64,000 nucleotides of DNA from Actinomycetospora endophytica (GTDB lineage: Bacteria > Actinomycetota > Actinomycetes > Mycobacteriales > Pseudonocardiaceae): the NCBI RefSeq assembly GCF_021026375.1, contig NZ_JAJNDB010000001.1, positions 248,001-312,000 of the forward strand, read 5' to 3'. Shown one piece after another: positions 25,325 to 34,264 of this stretch. Position numbers and translations under genes: made by a program. Under the pieces are notes generated by a model. It was given only the letters and a program-made list of their open reading frames with translations. It was not told the origin of the DNA and did not search any database. Position 1 is the stretch's first letter, and the number at the start of each line of letters is the position of its first letter.

Positions 25325-26917
25325 TCAGGGCACCGGGGCCCGGTCGGCGGCGCGGATGAGGTCCTCCGCATCGTCCTCGGTGAGCCATCGCCGGGCCTGC
25401 AGCTCCCGCGCATCCGCCGTGACCTTGGTGACGTAGTCGCCGTGGCCCGGATAGAGGACCTGCAGGTACTGCAGGGAGAACGTGATGTCGTACCCGGCAT
25501 AGGCGCTCTGGTTGCTGCCGGGCGCCTTCAGACCGCGGGGCGCGAAGGTGGCGGTCGGTACGTCGGACGCGGTGGTGCGGACCCCGCCCACCGGGTTGCC
25601 GAGGGCGTCGGTGGTGGCCTCCGGCGGCCAGTCCGCGGGATCGGCCACGGTCAACCGCGTGGCGTGCGGCGGTGGGACGCCGTGGTCGACCCAGGCATCC
25701 AGGTTCGCGAAGGCGGCGTCGAGCACGACGTGCAACGGGAAGCGGCTCAGCGGATAGGCGACGCGGTTCTCGGGACGCAGCCCGGCACGGACCAGTTCCG
25801 CGTCGTCGGGGAAGAACGCACCCTGATCGGCCGGGAGGTGGCTGCCTCCGCCGATCTCGTACAGCCGGATGCGCCGATCCGGGGTGTCGCTGTCGTCCGG
25901 GCGGTCGGTCGCCCGGGGGAAGCTCGCCGCGCTGGCGAAATCGGTGGGGGTGCTCACCACCTCGACCGGGACGCCGGGCGGTGGATCGAACCGCGCCCGG
26001 GGATCGCCGGGCGCCGGTAGTGGGGCACAGCGGCTGATCGGCGTCCCTGCGTAGCCACCGGCGCCCGGGACGTAGCCGTCGAAGACCGGGCCGCCGCCGG
26101 GCAGCGTCTCGTGGCGGGCGACCGCGCCGAGGTAGGTGAGGTCGTAGGAGCCGGACTGCGACCACCCGGTCAAGGTGCTCTCGCGGGGGCGCAGATCTCG
26201 CAGCGGGTTGCTCGGTGCCGTGCTGCGGATCAGCCCGCCGACCTGGCTGATGACGTCCCAGGCCAGGCCGGGTTCTCCGCCGGGATCGATCTGGTGCGGC
26301 GTCGGGCAGCCCGAGGTGTCCGGCTGCGGGTCGGCCATCTGCAGCGAGGCGTACCGGGCCGGGTCGAAGCGCTTGAGCGACGAGATCGTCTGCGGGCCGA
26401 CGGTGATCCCGACGTAGGCGTCCCCGGCGTGCATGAAGCCGGCGTGGCCGATCTCCCACGCTCCGTCGAGGTCATGGCCGCTGGTGGTGTTGAGCGGTTC
26501 GACCCGCACCCGGCCGCTGAACCTCGCCGGATCCGCCGGGCGGCGGATCAGGATGCGGGTGGTGTAGCTGCCGGTGGCGGCGACCCGCAGGGTGTCGGAC
26601 GCGGGCCACGAGAACACCCGGGCCGGCCCGGCGACGAGGTACTCCTGCTCGACGTAGCCCGAGGCAGCCACGTCGATCGGGCTCACATCGTGGTCCGAGG
26701 CCAGGAACGGATAGGACTGCGCCGACACCGGGATCGGGCCCGACACCGCGGGGAGACCCGGTACCTCCACTCCCACGCCGTCGCCCGTCGGGCTCGTCAC
26801 CCCGCAGCCCACGGTGCCCGCGACCAGACAGAGGGCGAAGCACAGCCCAGCCACCCGCACCCCGCCGACCCGTCGTCGCCACCTGGCCGTGGTCGGAGAA
26901 CTACCTGGACCTGGCAT
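25325..26917 (-). CDS. Exported alpha/beta hydrolase-domain protein (Abhydrolase_10-like)
   Basis: A 530-residue secreted protein. An N-terminal hydrophobic signal (VAGLCFALCLVAGTVGC) ends in a possible lipobox. The body has GWSQSGSYD (nucleophile elbow), the N-terminal NTTSGHDLDGAWEIGH stretch and a late GGSHLPADQ segment, matching a family of large actinobacterial alpha/beta hydrolase-domain proteins of unknown substrate. The ATG at 26917 has GGGAGGG upstream. It lies 67 bases upstream of the MurL-like gene on the same strand, possibly one transcript. Confidence 0.75.
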   Translation of the reverse strand: MPGPGSSPTTARWRRRVGGVRVAGLCFALCLVAGTVGCGVTSPTGDGVGVEVPGLPAVSGPIPVSAQSYPFLASDHDVSPIDVAASGYVEQEYLVAGPARVFSWPASDTLRVAATGSYTTRILIRRPADPARFSGRVRVEPLNTTSGHDLDGAWEIGHAGFMHAGDAYVGITVGPQTISSLKRFDPARYASLQMADPQPDTSGCPTPHQIDPGGEPGLAWDVISQVGGLIRSTAPSNPLRDLRPRESTLTGWSQSGSYDLTYLGAVARHETLPGGGPVFDGYVPGAGGYAGTPISRCAPLPAPGDPRARFDPPPGVPVEVVSTPTDFASAASFPRATDRPDDSDTPDRRIRLYEIGGGSHLPADQGAFFPDDAELVRAGLRPENRVAYPLSRFPLHVVLDAAFANLDAWVDHGVPPPHATRLTVADPADWPPEATTDALGNPVGGVRTTASDVPTATFAPRGLKAPGSNQSAYAGYDITFSLQYLQVLYPGHGDYVTKVTADARELQARRWLTEDDAEDLIRAADRAPVP

Positions 26918-27243
26918 CGCCTCGTCCCTCCCGACCCCTGGCTCGCTCGCCTCACCGTGACGACCGGCGCCGCCCGCGCAACACCGTGCCGCCGGAGACC
27001 GCATGTCGGGTCGGTGGACGGGATCTCGGACGGGAGAGAACCAGGTCGGACGGCGCATCTCCAGGTCTCACTGAGCAGGCATCGCGCCATCCAGGGCTCT
27101 CCGCAGCCGACACCGGTGGCTCGTCGGGGTCAGGAACCGACGTTAGATGAATCGATCCAGAAAAGATCCGGGGACGCGGAAGGGCCGGATCGCCGGTCTG
27201 ACTTCCGTGAACGGCCATCAGCGGCGGGCGAGGAGACATCACG
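26918..27243. other. Intergenic region without a supported gene
   Basis: 326 bases upstream of the exported hydrolase and of the small frame at 27244. Frames here have shadow-type composition and no ribosome sites. It must contain the divergent promoters; no clear palindrome was found. Confidence 0.5.
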
Positions 27244-27393
27244 ATGACCGACGACGACCCGGCGACTGCCGACGAGATCACGGCGCTGCTCGCGCAGCGC
27301 TGTTCGCCGGGATCCACGAGCCGCGCCGCTGACTCGCGAACCCGGCTGTTCGGCACCACGACACACAGCAGCCAGACAGAAGAGCACCGCTGA
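27244..27393 (+). CDS. Possible small protein, 49 residues
   Basis: A short frame behind a good ribosome site (GAGGAGA, about eight bases before ATG). The product begins MTDDDPATADEITALLAQR and continues Ser/Thr/Arg-rich. No membrane helix or known motif is visible. The ribosome site and Asp-rich start support translation; composition of the second half does not. It precedes the 816-residue repeat protein by 142 bases. Confidence 0.33.
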   Translation: MTDDDPATADEITALLAQRCSPGSTSRAADSRTRLFGTTTHSSQTEEHR

Positions 27394-27535
27394 CATCAGT
27401 CAGATCACCGTCCGCCCGGATGCGCCGGAGATGCCCTGAGGGTCTCGGCGTACCGCCGGTTCGGGACCACGACCACATCTTTCCCGGGCGGGGCCGGGCG
27501 AGATCGGCCACGCCACTACGTCGAGGAGTTCGTCG

Positions 27536-29986
27536 ATGTCGGATGTCTGTGACCTCGAGGGCTGCGCAGAGTCGCTCGAGCCCCAACCGGACGGCGCTCC
27601 CCCGCGCAAGTACTGCTGCCAGGCTCACCGCACCGCGGCCCGGGCTCGCCGCGCAGCGGCCCGCCGGGAGCAGGAACAGCTGACCGAGTCGGGCCAGCTC
27701 GTGCCGTCCCGAGAGCCCGGACCCCCGCCCTTGCCCGTCGAGCCCGAGCCCGAGGAGTTCCGGGTGCCGGAGCAGCGCGACGACGCGGACGGGAGGGAGG
27801 TGACCGGGGCGAGCCCGGACGAGGAGCCGGCGTTCCAGCGCATCGGGACCGCGGTCCGTCGCGTGGTCGACGACGAGGCCCCGGAAGACGCCGGCGACGG
27901 TTGGGGCCGCGCCGGGGACGAGGACGACTCCTGCTCGGGGTGGGAGTCGAACTCGGCCGAGGAGACGGAGGGGGCGGGCGCTGGGGAGCAGTCCGCCTCC
28001 TCCGGGCCGGGCAGTGCGGTGTCGCGGCAGCCGGTGCCACTCAAGGCGCTGCGTAAGCGGCCGACCTGGGCGGCGCCCAAGACCGCCGTGGCCGCGGGGC
28101 TCGCAGCCGCGATGGTGTTCGGCGGCGGTACCGCGCTGTTCGGCATCTCCCAGCAGACCTCGCCCGAGGCGCTGACCCCGCCGCCGCTGCCCCCCGGTGG
28201 CTCCCAGTGGCTGGACAAGGCCAACCTCGCGTTGGCCTCCACGAACACGCAACTGCACATGATCGACGCCGCCCGGCAGCGGTGGCAGGCCGGCGCCGCG
28301 AACCGCGGTGCCACGGCGGAGCCGCCGGATGTCAAGGCCCTGGAGGCACGCAAGGCCTACCTGGAGAGCCAGCGCTCGATCCTGGCCTCGCAGATCGCAG
28401 CGTGGCAGAACCTGCAGCAGAACAACGCCGCGCTCGGCACCGCGAACGCCCAGCTGGCGTCGTTGACCCAGGCCGCCGACCAGCCCGGGCAACCCGGCGA
28501 TGTCCAGCAGCAGATCGCCGCGCAGCGCGCGACGCTGCAGGCGCGCAGCCAGATGCTGGCCGATCAGGCCGGCAAGTGGCAGCAGGACGTCACCCAGGCC
28601 AGCAGCGCCCCGATGCCGGACACCTCCGCGCAGGCGACCAGCACCGTCGTCTCCCAGGTCGACGACCTCGGCAAGGGCCCGAAGCCGACGGCGCCGGGCG
28701 GGGACCGGGAGAGCGGGTCGATCCTGGCCGGCCGCTCGCCGAACTCGGGGGACAAGGAGCGCGATCTGCCCGGTACGGCGGCGCCGCCGCGACCGGATGA
28801 CGGGTTCTCTCAGACGGCCGAGAACACCTCGACCAGCCACGGCAGTGTCCTGGCTGCCGCGGGGGCGGCCACGAAGCCGGTCACCGACACCGTGCGGGGC
28901 ACCGGACTGCTCGGCGGTGCCGGTAGGCGAGCGAGCGACGGCTCCGGTGGGCAGGCCAAGGGCGACGACGGCGACAAGGGCGTGGTCAAGCCGGTGGAGC
29001 GGACCGCCGGTCGGGTCGGTGGTGTGCTCGGAGGCGCGGTCGACGGACTGACCGGTGACGACCGGTCCGGGGCGCCTCGCGGAACTCGGAGCGGGCGCGA
29101 CGGAGTGCAGCAGCCTCAGACCGGCGGCGGGCTGGGAGGGGCGGTCGGCGGGCTGCTCGGCGACCAGCCGGGCTCGAGTCATTCGAGCGGCCGGCAGGGC
29201 GCCCAGCGCGGGTCGGCGACGACTCCGGCGGTGTCGTCGGCCGGGATGCGCACGGTCGGCGATCTGGTCGGCAAGGCGATGGACGCCCAGCAGGCCCAGC
29301 CGGATGACCACGCGGATCGATCAGCGTCGAAGGACGCTTCGGCGGATGGGCGGCACAGCGCCCTGATGAACGTCGGCGGAACGACCTACCGAGTCGGGTT
29401 GCCCGTCAAGTCCGGCAAGAGCTCGCCGCATTCAGACGAGGACCGCAGTGGACCCGACACGAGGTCGGGGAAGTCGTCACGGGCGAACAGCTCCCGGAAC
29501 CCGACCGAGCGGCATGTCCGGGAGGCGGCGACGAGCTGGGCGAACAAGCTCGTCGGCCAGTACGCGGGCAAATCTGCTGGTTCGAAGCGCTCGGGCTCGA
29601 AGGAGTCGGGGGCGAAGGGGCTCGCGGGGCTCATCGCCAAGTACTCGAGCAAGAGCTCGGGAAGCTCCGGGACCAGCATCAAGGACCTCAAGGCCAAGCA
29701 CTCGAGCTCCAAGGACTCCGACTCGAAGAGCTCCGACACCAAGCACCCCAGCTCGAAGAACTCGGGGTCGAAGAACTCGGGGGCGAAGGGGCTCGCGGGG
29801 CTCATCGCCAAGTACTCGAGCAAGAGCTCGGGAAGCTCCGGGACCAGCATCAAGGACCTCAAGGCCAAGCATTCGAGCTCCAAGGGCTCCGACTCGAAGA
29901 GCTCGGCCACCAAGCACTCCGGCTCGAAAGATTCCAGCTCCAAGAACTCGGGCTCCAGCTCGAAGAGTTCCGGTGGCGAGAGCTGA
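27536..29986 (+). CDS. Large zinc-finger/coiled-coil/repeat membrane protein, function unknown
   Basis: An 816-residue mosaic. Residues 5-31 form a probable zinc finger (CDLEGC then YCCQAH). An acidic disordered stretch (50-165) leads to a transmembrane helix near 183-205. A Gln/Ala-rich coiled coil (215-355) follows, then Gly/Asp-rich linkers, and the last 240 residues are Ser/Lys-rich with a tandem 57-residue repeat. The predicted topology has the zinc finger inside and the coiled coil and cationic tail outside. The positive Lys/Ser tail could contact anionic wall polymers. No homologous family is recognised. ATG, no obvious ribosome site. Confidence 0.72.
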   Translation: MSDVCDLEGCAESLEPQPDGAPPRKYCCQAHRTAARARRAAARREQEQLTESGQLVPSREPGPPPLPVEPEPEEFRVPEQRDDADGREVTGASPDEEPAFQRIGTAVRRVVDDEAPEDAGDGWGRAGDEDDSCSGWESNSAEETEGAGAGEQSASSGPGSAVSRQPVPLKALRKRPTWAAPKTAVAAGLAAAMVFGGGTALFGISQQTSPEALTPPPLPPGGSQWLDKANLALASTNTQLHMIDAARQRWQAGAANRGATAEPPDVKALEARKAYLESQRSILASQIAAWQNLQQNNAALGTANAQLASLTQAADQPGQPGDVQQQIAAQRATLQARSQMLADQAGKWQQDVTQASSAPMPDTSAQATSTVVSQVDDLGKGPKPTAPGGDRESGSILAGRSPNSGDKERDLPGTAAPPRPDDGFSQTAENTSTSHGSVLAAAGAATKPVTDTVRGTGLLGGAGRRASDGSGGQAKGDDGDKGVVKPVERTAGRVGGVLGGAVDGLTGDDRSGAPRGTRSGRDGVQQPQTGGGLGGAVGGLLGDQPGSSHSSGRQGAQRGSATTPAVSSAGMRTVGDLVGKAMDAQQAQPDDHADRSASKDASADGRHSALMNVGGTTYRVGLPVKSGKSSPHSDEDRSGPDTRSGKSSRANSSRNPTERHVREAATSWANKLVGQYAGKSAGSKRSGSKESGAKGLAGLIAKYSSKSSGSSGTSIKDLKAKHSSSKDSDSKSSDTKHPSSKNSGSKNSGAKGLAGLIAKYSSKSSGSSGTSIKDLKAKHSSSKGSDSKSSATKHSGSKDSSSKNSGSSSKSSGGES
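29606..29947 (+). repeat. Tandem 171-bp coding repeat, two copies
   Basis: Copies at 29606-29776 and 29777-29947 encode 57 residues each. The first about 95 bases of each are identical except for one position; the rest is diverged but alignable. Units begin SGAKGLAGLIAKYSSKSS and continue with KDLKAKHSSSK. The near-identity shows recent duplication. Confidence 0.85.
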
Positions 29987-30196
29987 AGAGCCGGCCGGCT
30001 CAACGCCGACGACCTGTGGGCGCTCGCGGTGCCGGCGCCGCAACGGTCACGGTCTCTCCGGCACGAACTGCTCCCGACCAACCGGGTCGCGGTGACTCGG
30101 TTGCAGAGATGTCGATCGGGCCGTCGGCCCGGAACTCGATGGTGTCGGTGAAACGGCGCTGCGGAAGCCGGGCCCCGCCGGGCAGGATCTCCTGCC

Positions 30197-31300
30197 GTGG
30201 GGGCGCGCCGGATCAGGTCACTGTGGTGTGCAGTGACGGCGGTGCTTCTCCTCGCGGCGACGGGTTGCGCGGCGCCGACGCTCGGGAGATGCGCGGCCCC
30301 GCCGGCGCCCGACGTCGGCACCACGGCGGGTTGGGTCGGCTACCTCGCCGCGCACCGCGATGACGTCGCGTTCGTCATCGACGACGGGCGGGGCACCCGC
30401 CTGGAGCACCGCGCGGACACCGTCGTCCCGATGGCCTCGGCGAGCAAAGCCCTCAACCTGGCCGCGTACGCCCGGGCGGTCGCTCTGGGTGTCGTGCGCC
30501 CCGACGAACCGGTCCGGCTCGGCGACTGGGAACGCTGGGAGGTCTACAACCCCACCGAGACCGCCCATGCCAGGGCACTCGACCACCTCGGCATCCCGCG
30601 CGCCGGGAACCGCGCCACGGATCCGGATCGCATCGTCACCATCGAGCAGCTCGCCACCGAGATCAGCATCTGGAGCGACGACGCCGGACCGGACTACCTG
30701 CGCGCCCGCCTCGGCGACCAGGCCCTGCTCGACACCGCCCACGACGTCGGCTGGGCCGACCCAGAGCTGATCAGCACCACCGGCTTCCTCGTCTCGCTGT
30801 TCACCCCCGAACTGGTCCCGCCGGCCACCGACCGGCCCGCGCGCCGCGCCGCCGAGTGGGCCCTCGCCCAGCGCTACGCGACCGACCCGGCCTTCCGAGC
30901 CGACGCCGATACCCGCAACGTCGCGCCGGCGGTCGAGGCCCGCTGGGCCGATGGCGGCCCGGGCGGGACCGCTCGGCAGCTCCAGGCGCTCTGGTCGGCG
31001 GTCGGTCGTGGCAGCTTCCCCGGCGCCGACCGGGCCCGGGCCCTCGCCGAGCAGGACCCGGACCCCGGACCAGGAATCACCGCCCTCGGAGCCAAGGGCG
31101 GCTCGCTCACGGGCGTCCTCACCCGAGGCATCGAGCTGCGCCGCGACGACGGCACCGTCGCCACCGCGGTCCTGCTCGTGCGTCACATGAGCGAACTCGA
31201 CACCCGACGCGTCGACGAATCCAGCCAGGCGTTCAACGACGTCCTGGTCGCCTCGGTCCAGAGCCCCGAAGTCACCGCGGCACTCCGCTGCCAACTCTGA
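30197..31300 (+). CDS. Serine hydrolase (beta-lactamase fold) lipoprotein
   Basis: A 367-residue protein. The signal sequence ends in a lipobox-like ATGC. The class-A-type beta-lactamase/transpeptidase fold is suggested by SASKALNLAAYARAV (Ser-x-x-Lys) and GAKGGSLTGVLTRG (KTG-like, here KGG) at suitable spacing. The usual SDN loop and Glu166 motif are not obvious, so resistance activity is not supported; esterase or wall-related function is possible. GTG at 30197 follows AGGA at eight bases. Single gene. Confidence 0.75.
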   Translation: MGARRIRSLWCAVTAVLLLAATGCAAPTLGRCAAPPAPDVGTTAGWVGYLAAHRDDVAFVIDDGRGTRLEHRADTVVPMASASKALNLAAYARAVALGVVRPDEPVRLGDWERWEVYNPTETAHARALDHLGIPRAGNRATDPDRIVTIEQLATEISIWSDDAGPDYLRARLGDQALLDTAHDVGWADPELISTTGFLVSLFTPELVPPATDRPARRAAEWALAQRYATDPAFRADADTRNVAPAVEARWADGGPGGTARQLQALWSAVGRGSFPGADRARALAEQDPDPGPGITALGAKGGSLTGVLTRGIELRRDDGTVATAVLLVRHMSELDTRRVDESSQAFNDVLVASVQSPEVTAALRCQL

Positions 31301-31487
31301 CCTCTCCCGCCCGCAGTACGGCGATCGCCGGATCGACGCGAGCACGAGTCCCCCGAAGGATCGTTGATCGGTCGGGGTCACGCTGACACGAGCGTCGCCG
31401 AGCGCGCTCGTGAGTTCACCGAGCGCGGAATGCTCGGCTGGTACGCTCCTAGGACTCTGCGTTCCGTCGGCAGGACTGGAGCCCCCG

Positions 31488-31988
31488 ATGTCAACGACCG
31501 TCGAGATCGACCGGCGCTTCGGGAATCCGGAGGCCGAGGCGACGCCCTGGGCCACGGCGGAGTCCGCGCTGCGTGACAGCGAGCTGTACTGGCTCACCAC
31601 GGTCCGCGCCGACGGGCGCCCGCACGTGACGCCGCTGGTCGGGGTGTGGGTCGACGACGGCTTCGCGTTCACCACCGGCCCGGACGAACAGAAGACGCGG
31701 AACCTGGAGCATGGCCCGCAGGTGGCCGTGACTACTGGCGTCAACACCTGGGCCCAGGGGCTCGACGTCGTCGTCGAAGGCGTCGCCACCCGGGTCGACG
31801 AGGTGGCGACGCTCCGGCGCATCGCCGAGGCCTACGACGCCAAGTACGCCGGCGATTGGCACTGGGAGATCGACGACGGCGGGTTCGTGGCAGGCGACAT
31901 GCGACCGCAGGTCTTCCACGTCGCGCCGAGCAAGATCCTCGCCTTCGGCAAGGCTCCGCACAGTCAGACGCGGTACCGCTTCCGCTAG
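31488..31988 (+). CDS. Pyridoxamine 5'-phosphate oxidase-fold protein
   Basis: A 166-residue split-barrel flavin-binding protein. Strands at LYWLTTVRADGRPHVTPLVGVWVDDGF and AFTTGPDEQKTRNLEHGPQVAVTTG match PNPOx-like families, which bind FMN or F420. It lacks the C-terminal extension of true PdxH, so pyridoxine oxidation is unlikely; an F420-dependent or heme/flavin-binding role fits actinobacteria. ATG at 31488 with GGAG about ten bases upstream. It converges on the STAS-like gene. Confidence 0.85.
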   Translation: MSTTVEIDRRFGNPEAEATPWATAESALRDSELYWLTTVRADGRPHVTPLVGVWVDDGFAFTTGPDEQKTRNLEHGPQVAVTTGVNTWAQGLDVVVEGVATRVDEVATLRRIAEAYDAKYAGDWHWEIDDGGFVAGDMRPQVFHVAPSKILAFGKAPHSQTRYRFR

Positions 31989-32011
31989 TCGCGGCGAGCC
32001 GGTCGTCGGAC

Positions 32012-32395
32012 TCAGGACCGCTCGTCCTGGAGGATCCGGTGCAGGCCGGACCTCCCGAAGTCGAGCAGGTGCAGCCCGACACCGATCTCCCGCGCGTGCC
32101 GCCGCAGCGCGTGGAGCGCCTCGGGCAGGCCGGGCGCGAAGGACGTGACCTCGGTGAGGATCACGACGACGATCTGCGGTTGCTCGGTCCGGCTGTTGTC
32201 GATCTCGGTGCGCACCCAGTGATGGAGCACGGTCGCGTCGTGGGCGCCCACGTCCCCGGCGATCGCCACGACCACGCTGGCGGCATCGCTCGCCACGCGA
32301 CGGGTGATCAGCGCGGACGGGCTCGGGAGCGTCTCGACGAAGGGGGCGGTCGGGCGCGTCGTGTCACGCCGCGAGGGTGCTGGCGCATCGTTCAC
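32012..32395 (-). CDS. STAS-domain-like protein
   Basis: About 127 residues from GTG at 32395. The core ASVVVAIAGDVGAHDATVLH then PQIVVVILTEVTSFAPGLPEAL and EIGVGLHLLDFGRSGLHRIL follows an STAS fold: first strand with the G-D turn, central VVVILTEVT (where DLS/T-S-S normally lies) and the terminal strand-helix. The Ser at TSFAPGL could be the regulatory site. GGAG precedes the GTG at a longish distance. It is unrelated in detail to the STAS-like proteins at 6875 and 10107. Confidence 0.55.
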   Translation of the reverse strand: MNDAPAPSRRDTTRPTAPFVETLPSPSALITRRVASDAASVVVAIAGDVGAHDATVLHHWVRTEIDNSRTEQPQIVVVILTEVTSFAPGLPEALHALRRHAREIGVGLHLLDFGRSGLHRILQDERS

Positions 32396-32679
32396 GCAGC
32401 TGAGGGTTCTCCCGGGAGCCGACGGGGTCCACTGCGTGCAGGACACGATCCGAGGTGCTCCCGGTGAACACCGCGTCGTCGCGCCACGGCCGGACCCGTC
32501 GACGACCGGGCGTTGCCACGCTGCGGCATCGCTACGCTACGTCCGGTGCTCGGTTCACTGGTGGATCGCCCATCCCGACACCCCCCCGGGAGCAGGTGAT
32601 CGCGTTCTACCGCGACTTCATCACCGGCGGTCTCGCATCACGGCTTTCGCCTCCCCGGTGAACCTGCCGTACGGGTCGG

Positions 32680-34137
32680 TCACGTCAGGGCCGTCGTCCG
32701 GAAGTCGGCGAGGTCGGGGCGCCGCATGTCGGCCTCGAGGTCGTCGAGCAGGATCGGGTTGACCAGCGGCAGGCCCTTGTCGTCGAGGTACCAGCTGGTG
32801 CAGCCACCGGTGCCCCACACCGTCTTCGACGCGCGCTCGCGGATCTCGGCGAGCAGCTCGGCGCTGCGCTCGGGGTCGGGCGCGAGGGCGACCCGATCGG
32901 CGACGACCTTGTCGATCAGCTGCATCACGTACCCGACGTGGATCTCGATGATCGAGAGCACCGAGGCGCTGCCACCGGGCGAGAACGGCCCGTTGATCAT
33001 GAAGAAGTTGGGCATGTGCGGCAGTGCGACCGACTTGTAGTTCATCGGGACGTCGGTCCAGATGTCGTCGAGGGAGACGCCGTCCTCGCCGGTGACGGTC
33101 ATCGGCCGCAGGTAGGCGTCGGCGTGGAAGCCGGTCGCGAGCACCAGCGTGTCGAGCTCGTGCAGCACGCCGTCGGTGGTGCGCACGCCGCCCGTCTCGA
33201 CCCGCTCGATGCCATCGGTGACGACATCGACGTTGTCGCGCTGGACGGCGTCGTAGAACTCCCCGGAGATCACGAGCCGCTTGCACCCGACCTCGTAGTC
33301 CGGGGTGAGCTTCGCGCGCAGCTCGGGGTCGCGCACCGTGTTCAGGTGGTCGACGACGGTCTGTCGGCGCTCCTCGGCGGCGCGGGGATCACCGGTGGCC
33401 GCGCGCCCGATCTCGTCCACCCAGCGCTTGATCCCGGCGCGGTAGCGGCGGGCGTAGCCCGGGAGCAACCGCATCAGCGCGCGGCGCCACCACGGGATCG
33501 TGAGGTTGTCCATCGGGAAGATCCACTGAGCGGTGCGCTGGAACAGATCGAGATGCGCGACGCGCGACGAGGTCGCCACGGTCATCTGGGTCGCCGACGA
33601 GCCGGTGCCGACGATCCCGAGACGGGCGCCGTCGATCTCGGCGGCGGGGTCCCAGCGCGCCGAGTGGAACAACCGGCCCCGGAAGTCCGCCAGACCGGGG
33701 ATGTCCGGCCACGACGGCTGCTGGAGCCGACCGACGCCGGAGACGACGACGTCGGCGACGAAGGTCTCGCCGTCGGTCGTCGTGACCGTCCACCGCGTGC
33801 CGTCCCACGTCGCGTCGGCGACCTCGGTCCGGTAGCGGATGTGCCCGGTGATGTCGTGGCGCTCGGCGATCTCGCGGAAGTAGTTCCAGAGCTCCGGCCC
33901 GCTCGCGAACCGGGTCCTCGGGTGCACGTTCGGGGCGAACGAGAAGCTGTAGAGATGGGCCGGCACGTCGCACGCCACCCCGGGGTAGACGTTGTCGCGC
34001 CACGTCCCGCCGAGGGTGTCGCCCTTCTCCAAAATCGTGAAGTCGGTCAGCCCGCGGTTCCGCAGCTCGATCCCGGTCAGGATCCCCGCGATCCCGGAAC
34101 CGATGACCAGCACCCGAGTCGGCGCGTCCGTGCGCAC
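32680..34137 (-). CDS. Baeyer-Villiger-type flavin monooxygenase
   Basis: A 485-residue FAD/NADPH monooxygenase. The FAD motif is VIGSGIAG; then come GTWRDNVYPGVACDVPAHLYSFSF (flavin/substrate loop), the Baeyer-Villiger fingerprint FRGRLFHSARWD, and a second Rossmann motif GIVGTGSSATQ. It inserts oxygen next to a ketone or hydroxylates a lipophilic substrate. The GTG at 34137 is preferred because AAGGAG sits nine bases upstream; the ATG three codons earlier abuts that site. A 48-bp inverted repeat covers the promoter, so it is probably controlled by a TetR- or GntR-type regulator. Confidence 0.9.
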   Translation of the reverse strand: MRTDAPTRVLVIGSGIAGILTGIELRNRGLTDFTILEKGDTLGGTWRDNVYPGVACDVPAHLYSFSFAPNVHPRTRFASGPELWNYFREIAERHDITGHIRYRTEVADATWDGTRWTVTTTDGETFVADVVVSGVGRLQQPSWPDIPGLADFRGRLFHSARWDPAAEIDGARLGIVGTGSSATQMTVATSSRVAHLDLFQRTAQWIFPMDNLTIPWWRRALMRLLPGYARRYRAGIKRWVDEIGRAATGDPRAAEERRQTVVDHLNTVRDPELRAKLTPDYEVGCKRLVISGEFYDAVQRDNVDVVTDGIERVETGGVRTTDGVLHELDTLVLATGFHADAYLRPMTVTGEDGVSLDDIWTDVPMNYKSVALPHMPNFFMINGPFSPGGSASVLSIIEIHVGYVMQLIDKVVADRVALAPDPERSAELLAEIRERASKTVWGTGGCTSWYLDDKGLPLVNPILLDDLEADMRRPDLADFRTTALT

Positions 34138-34152
34138 GTGCACCATCTCCTT

Positions 34153-34200
34153 ACATGAATCTCGGTTCACCTTAACATGATGGTGAGCCGTGGTTCATGT
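34153..34200. promoter_or_regulatory. 48-bp imperfect inverted repeat upstream of the monooxygenase
   Basis: Arms of 19 bases (starting ACATGAATCTCGG at 34153 and ending GTGGTTCATGT at 34200) pair at 16 of 19 positions around a 10-base spacer. It begins 16 bases before the chosen GTG, overlapping the ribosome site region. Probable operator; no regulator gene is adjacent. Confidence 0.6.
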
Positions 34201-34264
34201 TGTCGAGGTCACGTACGGGATGACCGCCGGTGCCGTCGGCCGACACGTCCCGACGGCGTCCGGG

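Noticed and set aside
24657..26459. Minus-strand frame of 600 codons overlapping MurL-like and hydrolase genes
   Set aside because: Same strand but another frame than two genes with clear motifs, and no ribosome site or motif of its own.
27278..29311. Minus-strand frame of 677 codons opposite the repeat protein
   Set aside because: Leu/Arg-rich composition typical of the complement of a Gly/Ala/Asp-rich gene; the + frame shows zinc finger, helix and coiled coil.
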